Of a DNA stretch of 64,000 nt, positions 59,501-64,000 are shown piece by piece; the stretch's first letter is position 1; each line of letters opens with the position of its first letter. Below the pieces are notes generated by a model. That model saw only the letters and a list, made by a program, of their open reading frames with translations. It was not told the origin of the DNA and did not search any database. Source of the DNA: Cryptomeria japonica (taxonomy: Eukaryota > Streptophyta > Pinopsida > Cupressales > Cupressaceae); the NCBI RefSeq assembly GCF_030272615.1, contig NC_081414.1, forward strand, positions 521,110,185-521,174,184, written 5' to 3'. Made by a program: the position numbers and the translations under genes.

Positions 59501-59671
59501 CTGAACTGGGTTTTTGGCTCTCTCAAGAAAATTAGAGAGATTTGCTAGAGCTAATGAAGTATCTCCCATCTCTGGGAGTGAACTAACCAGGCAAGAAGTG
59601 TGGCCTAGTTTTGGCAGAGTAGGCCTCATTATTTCCCCTCTCATTTTAAACAAACAATTATAGGAATGCAA
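56548..59671 (-). pseudogene. LTR-resident gene, copy in the 5' LTR (better preserved)
   Basis: Unrecognised protein family. Largest open blocks: 59132-59671 (179 codons, 'MMERIVKSGLIEAAAFPIAA', 'METMTATMGMPHKEP'-like text); 58032-58988 (318 codons, 'NFMRWNDIFVGRLVYKLQG', 'YGSYFIQFPQFTYIQV', 'LQLYVARYKFDSRAFAREFL', 'YWENCADEFKVRRRLWSRF', 'RRIEKWLKDHRFKQKPTPAP'); 57359-57592; 56891-57235 (charged, coiled-coil-like); and 56548-56755, where the Copia cuts in near the C terminus. No signal peptide, membrane segment or pol motif is visible. It lies on the pol strand, about 870 bases downstream of the LTR start, so in an intact element it would be the first gene transcribed. Confidence 0.75.
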
Positions 59672-60543
59672 TGAATTTTATACACAACAAAGGGGAACGA
59701 ACTACAGGTAATTTCCAGAATAAGAAAATATAGCAGAAGAGAGAATGACTGAAACTAACCTAGTCTCAATAGAGAATTCTTGGAAAGCTTCTGCATGCAG
59801 ACACAATACCTTCAATTTTTCCCACCTGCATTACTACTAAGGAAAATTCTAGAGACAATTTCTAGTTTCCGCAACAAAGATAGACAAAATCACACTCAAG
59901 ACTTAGCTGGTTGTACTAATTAAGTACGTTCGTGTGAGATATCGCCTGACTTGATGTATAGCCGACATGCATTTAATTTTGGATCACTTCATCACACGAC
60001 TCATGAATTATCATGATTGCTTGTCATAATTTTAGAAACTAAAATTTTGAATTCCCTAGAATATTCTCTTTTCCCAACGCCACATTCACTTTATGATGCA
60101 TGTATCAATTCTACATAGAACTTCAATCTTTTAGATTTGAAATTTGAACCTTGAACCAAAAACCAAGAGGTTCAAAGGGCCAAGTTCAATATTGACAAAT
60201 AACACACAGCAACACAAAACACCAACTATGCGATAATACAAATAACAATTAATGAGCAAAGATGAAACTGATGCATAACTAACTTTGAACCAAAAAGGTT
60301 CAACAGTTCAAGTTCAATACAAATTGCAACAAAGTGCTCGCCTTATCATAAAACAAAAGCCGCGAAGAAAAATTCTTTAAAGCGTGTTTTGAACTTTGAA
60401 CCTTGAACTTTTAAAAGGTTCAATGACTCGGGTTCAAAGAAAGAAAATATATGACTGAAAAACGGAAAGAAAGACCAAAAGGCGACCTCCGAGTTTGAAA
60501 TTTTAACGAAAATTCGGGGGGGGGGGGGGGGGGGGAACCAACA
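56553..60543 (-). repeat. 5' LTR of the giant element, part 2 (outer end)
   Basis: Matches 38083-42117 of the other LTR. It differs by a run of 20 G at 60516-60535 (6 G in the other copy). It contains most of the LTR gene and the U3 inverted repeats (60146-60440), and ends ...aaccaaca before AACCT. Confidence 0.9.
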
Positions 60544-60548
60544 AACCT

Positions 60549-61305
60549 AAAATGAAAATAGAATAAACAAAATGTAAATTTCAAATATATAGAAATCAAA
60601 ATATTAATAAAAATAATAATTTTAAAAAATTATAATAAATAATAAATATTTTAAATTAAAAAATAATTAAATAAAAAATAACGCTAATTTTTCAAAAAAA
60701 TTAGAACTAAAATATTAATAAAATATGTACCTTTAAAATATAATTAATAGATTAAAACCAAAATTAACATTAACTAAATCATAATCCAAATGCTAACCTT
60801 AAGATATATTATATCTTAAATGATGCATTATGTAGTTAGTTAGGGTATGTCTCACATTATTTAGATCAAATCTTTAGATATTGTATTGTATCTAATAACT
60901 TAACTATGATTGTGGTTTTTCTTTTTCAATTTTGAACCAGTGATTTCATTAAGTAGGTGGTTCAGTTCATATAGAGAATGGCTTTGGTATAATGATTACA
61001 ATATAATACACATTTTATAATGAAAACATATATTTTTCTTAAAAGTGTGATCCTAATTTAATTTTAAAAATTTATATAATTATAATTAAATTAATCTCAA
61101 ATCTAATTATTAATTTGTAGTGTAATATTATATTTTTTTATATTTATATAATATTAATTATAATTGGTTTTAATAAAATAACTATTAATAATTATAAAAG
61201 TGAAAAATAAACATTTTTTGAATAAATTAATGAAACATATTTAAATTTATGATTAAAAGTTATTAAATTGTTTTGTATATATTAAAATGATTAAAAAATA
61301 GAATG
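60549..61305. other. AT-rich spacer
   Basis: About 0.75 kb, extremely AT-rich with many 'aataaaaata'-type runs and no open frame of note. It is target DNA between the giant element and the second LINE. Confidence 0.6.
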
Positions 61306-64000
61306 ATTTTTTTTTGTATTAAAGATTGAGAGTAAACAAAATACAACCAGTTGTAAACAGGGGAGGCTACACCTCAACCACCAAAACCACCGAGGATTTG
61401 TGTTACATTACTAGAGAGTAGTCCAAAGTCAAAAAGGAACAATGCAAAAGGAGAGCCAAAGCACTACTGCAGAATGTGATCGAAAGGATCGATCCAAGAG
61501 GTCCACCCTTGGGCCACTTCCATCCAAATACCTTCTTTCAATCCTGGATTTGAGTTAGCATGGCAAGGTGGTCATCCTCAGGCATCCTGTTACTTTTGAT
61601 CTCTTTATGCAGCTTCTTTAGAGCCTCTTGAAAGGAAGACTAGTTTTTCGCAAGCCTCCTCCACTCGTAGCGATCCTTCATCTCATGTATGAACATAGTG
61701 ACATGACCATCTTGCAGGAACTGGAGGAACTTATGCCTTTAGACATTCATCACGAAGGAGACCTACGAAGCAATTTAAAAAAAAAGTGAGTCTATGAAGA
61801 GACTCAGTAAGACACCTGCCATTGCCATTAAATTTGTCCTCATTTCATAGCTTCCAAATGAACCAAAGGATATAAGAAGATAAGATAAACTAGAATAAAT
61901 TAGCATCCTTTTTTAGTCCATCAATATAACCAGTAATAATGTTAAGGGTATCCACATGATTAGGAATGCAAAAACCAAACATTAACAAAATCTCCCTGGC
62001 GAAGGAGCAGTAAAAAAAAATGCATCTGCCGGTCTCAAGTAGTTTGCAAATGGAACACATATTAGTACTGAGAGGGTTTCTCCTTAATGGGAGTCTGTCA
62101 ATAATAAGCTGCCATTTAAAACATTAAATTTTAGGGGGAATCGGGCTTTTCCATAGATGAGTAAAGCATTTATACCAGGAGTTGTTAGGCAGATCCAAGT
62201 ACCACATAATGTTAACATGTTTAATAATAGAGTCATCATTGGAGAACAGGTCATAAATGGCACGACATTTAGTAATGGGTAGGAGAGAGCCATCTTTCCA
62301 TTTAAGAGTCAAGAATCGGTGGGAGTCCAGATTAGTACTAGAGGGCAAGGCAAGAGCAGCATAGACATTCTTTATCATATGGTAAGTTCTTTTCTGGGTG
62401 GGAGAGAGATTGTAGGAAGCGCTGAGCTCTTCCCAGCTGATTAGGACACCATTCTCAAATAAGTCCTCAAAGACCTTGATGCTGGATCTAACCTAAAGCT
62501 TGGCCGAGCAGCCTTGAGTGAGGGCTAAGGGTTTATTAGCATGAAAGAGATTCCACCAAATCAACCTTTCCCCATGAATGGTATCATTGCTCCTAACACT
62601 AGGGTTGTCAATAAGATGTCTAATATGCTCCTAGGCTTTCCGAATGGACTTAAAAACATATGAGCCTTGCACGGAAATAGGAAAGGGACCCACCACCAGG
62701 TCAGCCAGGGGAAGGGCTTTCCAGGACTTAGCATTCTTAAGGACACCTCTCTCAATATTGTTTCTAATCAAGACTTTCCAGGGCTCAATGCCATCTAAGG
62801 CATGAAAGATCCATTTCGCAACAAGGGTAATACCTTAGATCTTGAGCTCCTTTAGTCCAAGGCCACCCATTTTCTTATTCATATGACACCATTTCCACTT
62901 AACTACATGCATTTTTTTCCCGCCTTTGCCATTAGACAAAAGCTACTACCTTATGGCTTTCTGGATATCAAGGATTTGATAGTTATTGAACATCCAAGCA
63001 GAGGAGTAGTAGACACTATATGAGGAGAGGATTTTCTAATAGACTTGGATTCTTCCAGCAAGAGAGAGGAATCTATTATCCCACCTATGTAGTGTTTTGT
63101 CAATCTTATTCTTTATCCACTACCACATCTCTTTAAGAGAGGGAGAAATAGAGAAAGAGATGCCAAGGTATCAGATGATTTTGTTGGGGCCTCCCCATTG
63201 AAACCCATAGGGACTAAGCTAGTCAGGGGGTTTTCTTTCTAGCCAAGGAGAGTAGACTTGGCAAGGGAGATTTTAGCTCCAGACATGATACCAAAGGTTT
63301 TAAGCTTTTGAACAAGGTTATCAATATTCTGGGGTGAAAGTTCAAGGAAAAGGGCATTATCATCTGCAAACTGGATGTTGAGGAGGCTGGAGTAATCAGG
63401 GAGCTTAACTCCTTTGACACGGGGGGATAGAGAGTTGTCCCTGAGAAGATAGTACATAGCATCTAACACAATGACAAATAAAGCAGGTGCAAGTGGACAA
63501 CCTTGCCTGATAGATCTACTAAGTTAAAAGTTCTGGGATAAGGATACATTGACTTTAATTTGAGTCGAGGCATCCTGGAGAAGGACCTTAACATATTATT
63601 TATAGAAGTTAACCAGAAACCCAAAGGCTTGTAGCATCATGATGACAAAGTCCCATTCCACATGGTCATAGGTTTTTTCAAAATCTAGAAGAAACATAAT
63701 AGTGTCTTGGTTAGAAGCTCTAGCCATATCCATGGCTTCCCAGCTCGTAATGAGGTTCTCGAGGATATATCTACTCTAAATTAAGCTTGTTTGGGTAGGG
63801 AAGATGAATTTAGGGAGGAGGTTTTCAAGTCGAAGGGCAATAACTTTAGCCAAAATTTTGTAAGAGACATTGAGGAGGGTGATATGCCTCCGGTTCTTGA
63901 TTAAGGCCCTATCCCCATCCTTGGGTATCATCTTGATGGTTCCCTTGTTAATGTTAGCACCAAGGGTTCCATTGTTGAAATCTTTAGAGTAAACACTATG
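61306..64000 (-). mobile_element. Second LINE (L1-type without RNase H), 3' part
   Basis: On the minus strand from the window end: reverse transcriptase, connection, zf-RVT, then a 3' untranslated region ending in a short poly-A (T run on the plus strand at 61307-61316). The 5' half lies beyond the window. No RNase H domain follows the zf-RVT, and the RT text differs from the LINE at 14-20 kb, so it belongs to a different L1 lineage. Stops and frame changes are frequent. Confidence 0.85.
61780..64000 (-). pseudogene. LINE ORF2 fragment: RT and zf-RVT, broken
   Basis: Text on the minus strand in order: 'KGTIKMIPKDGDRALIKNRR', 'ITLLNVSYKILAKVIALRL', 'TIMFLLDFEKTYDHVEWDFV' (motif A), 'SIRQGCPLAPALFVIVLDA' (motif B), and 'SLLNIQFADDNALFLEL' near 63360 with the FADD pair intact. 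Then 'TFGIMSGAKISLAKS' and further downstream 'WYLDLPNNSWYKCFTHLWKS', 'PIPPKIKCFKWQLIIDRLPL' and 'CSICKLLETGRCIFFYCSFA' (zf-RVT). A stop follows 'SLI' in the RT, another precedes the 'GCPLAP' block, and frames change near 63230 and 62100. It continues past the right edge. Confidence 0.85.

Larger units (their letters stand above)
37197..60543 (-). mobile_element. Giant-LTR Ty3/Gypsy (Tat-like) element, split by a nested Copia
   Basis: Two LTRs of about 4.9 kb (37197-42117 and 48132-60543 less the 7.55-kb Copia insertion) flank a 6.0-kb internal region, with matching AACCT duplications. The primer site at 48108-48125 and the coding direction put the 5' end at 60543. Internal order on the minus strand is gag, protease, extra RNase H, reverse transcriptase, degenerate RNase H, integrase. 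The very long LTRs, the extra RNase H and an arginine-tRNA-like primer site point to the Tat/Ogre branch. Each LTR holds a decayed gene of about 3 kb. Many stops and frameshifts make the copy inactive. No clear polypurine tract lies next to the left LTR. Confidence 0.9.

Overview
The window reads as intergenic, repeat-filled DNA from a large plant nuclear genome. It is AT-rich, I find no complete host gene, and almost everything recognisable is a decayed retrotransposon with plant-type features: L1-like LINEs (one with an RNase H domain), Ty1/Copia with an initiator-Met-type primer site, and Ty3/Gypsy elements with long LTRs. The slow-decay, deeply nested look suggests a gymnosperm such as a conifer. 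That is inference from style and from remembered protein resemblance, not proven by the sequence.

Layout. 1-14 kb: AT-rich spacer with a Copia LTR relic (about 1.2-2.2 kb, minus), two copies of an unnamed dispersed repeat (6.5-8.4 and 9.4-10.8 kb), a degenerate tandem repeat between them, a (TG)n(AG)n microsatellite with a purine-rich skirt (12.4-13.3 kb) and a compact hairpin (13.39-13.48 kb). 14.2-20.3 kb: a plant L1-type LINE on the plus strand with ORF1, endonuclease, reverse transcriptase, zf-RVT and RNase H regions, broken by stops and frameshifts. 20.3-21.9 kb: unassigned, with a 108-bp tandem duplication. 21,912-29,756: a structurally complete non-autonomous Gypsy element on the minus strand (1.24-kb LTRs, 5-bp target duplication CTAGG, primer site, polypurine tract). 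It carries a long gag-type ORF but no reverse transcriptase or integrase. 29.8-37.2 kb: spacer with a third copy of the dispersed repeat, a solo Copia LTR relic, a 0.7-kb-period duplication and a pure (GA)97 run.

37,197-60,543: the main object of interest, one Gypsy element on the minus strand flanked by the 5-bp duplication AACCT. Its LTRs are about 4.9 kb each and each contains the remains of a roughly 3-kb protein-coding gene on the same strand as pol. The internal part is only 6.0 kb and encodes gag, protease, an extra RNase H domain placed before the reverse transcriptase, reverse transcriptase, a degenerate second RNase H, and integrase. Its 5' LTR is split at 48,998-56,547 by a complete but mutated Ty1/Copia element on the plus strand. 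The other LTR preserves the empty insertion site.

60.5-61.3 kb is AT-rich spacer. 61.3 kb to the window end holds the 3' part of a second LINE on the minus strand, of a different L1 type without RNase H.

No element appears fully autonomous now. By eye, LTR divergence is about 3% for the 22-30 kb element and roughly 8-10% in short samples from the giant element and the Copia inside it, so the 22-30 kb element is the youngest insertion. In the LTR pair counted in full, the differences are nearly all transitions, as expected for methylated, silenced repeats.
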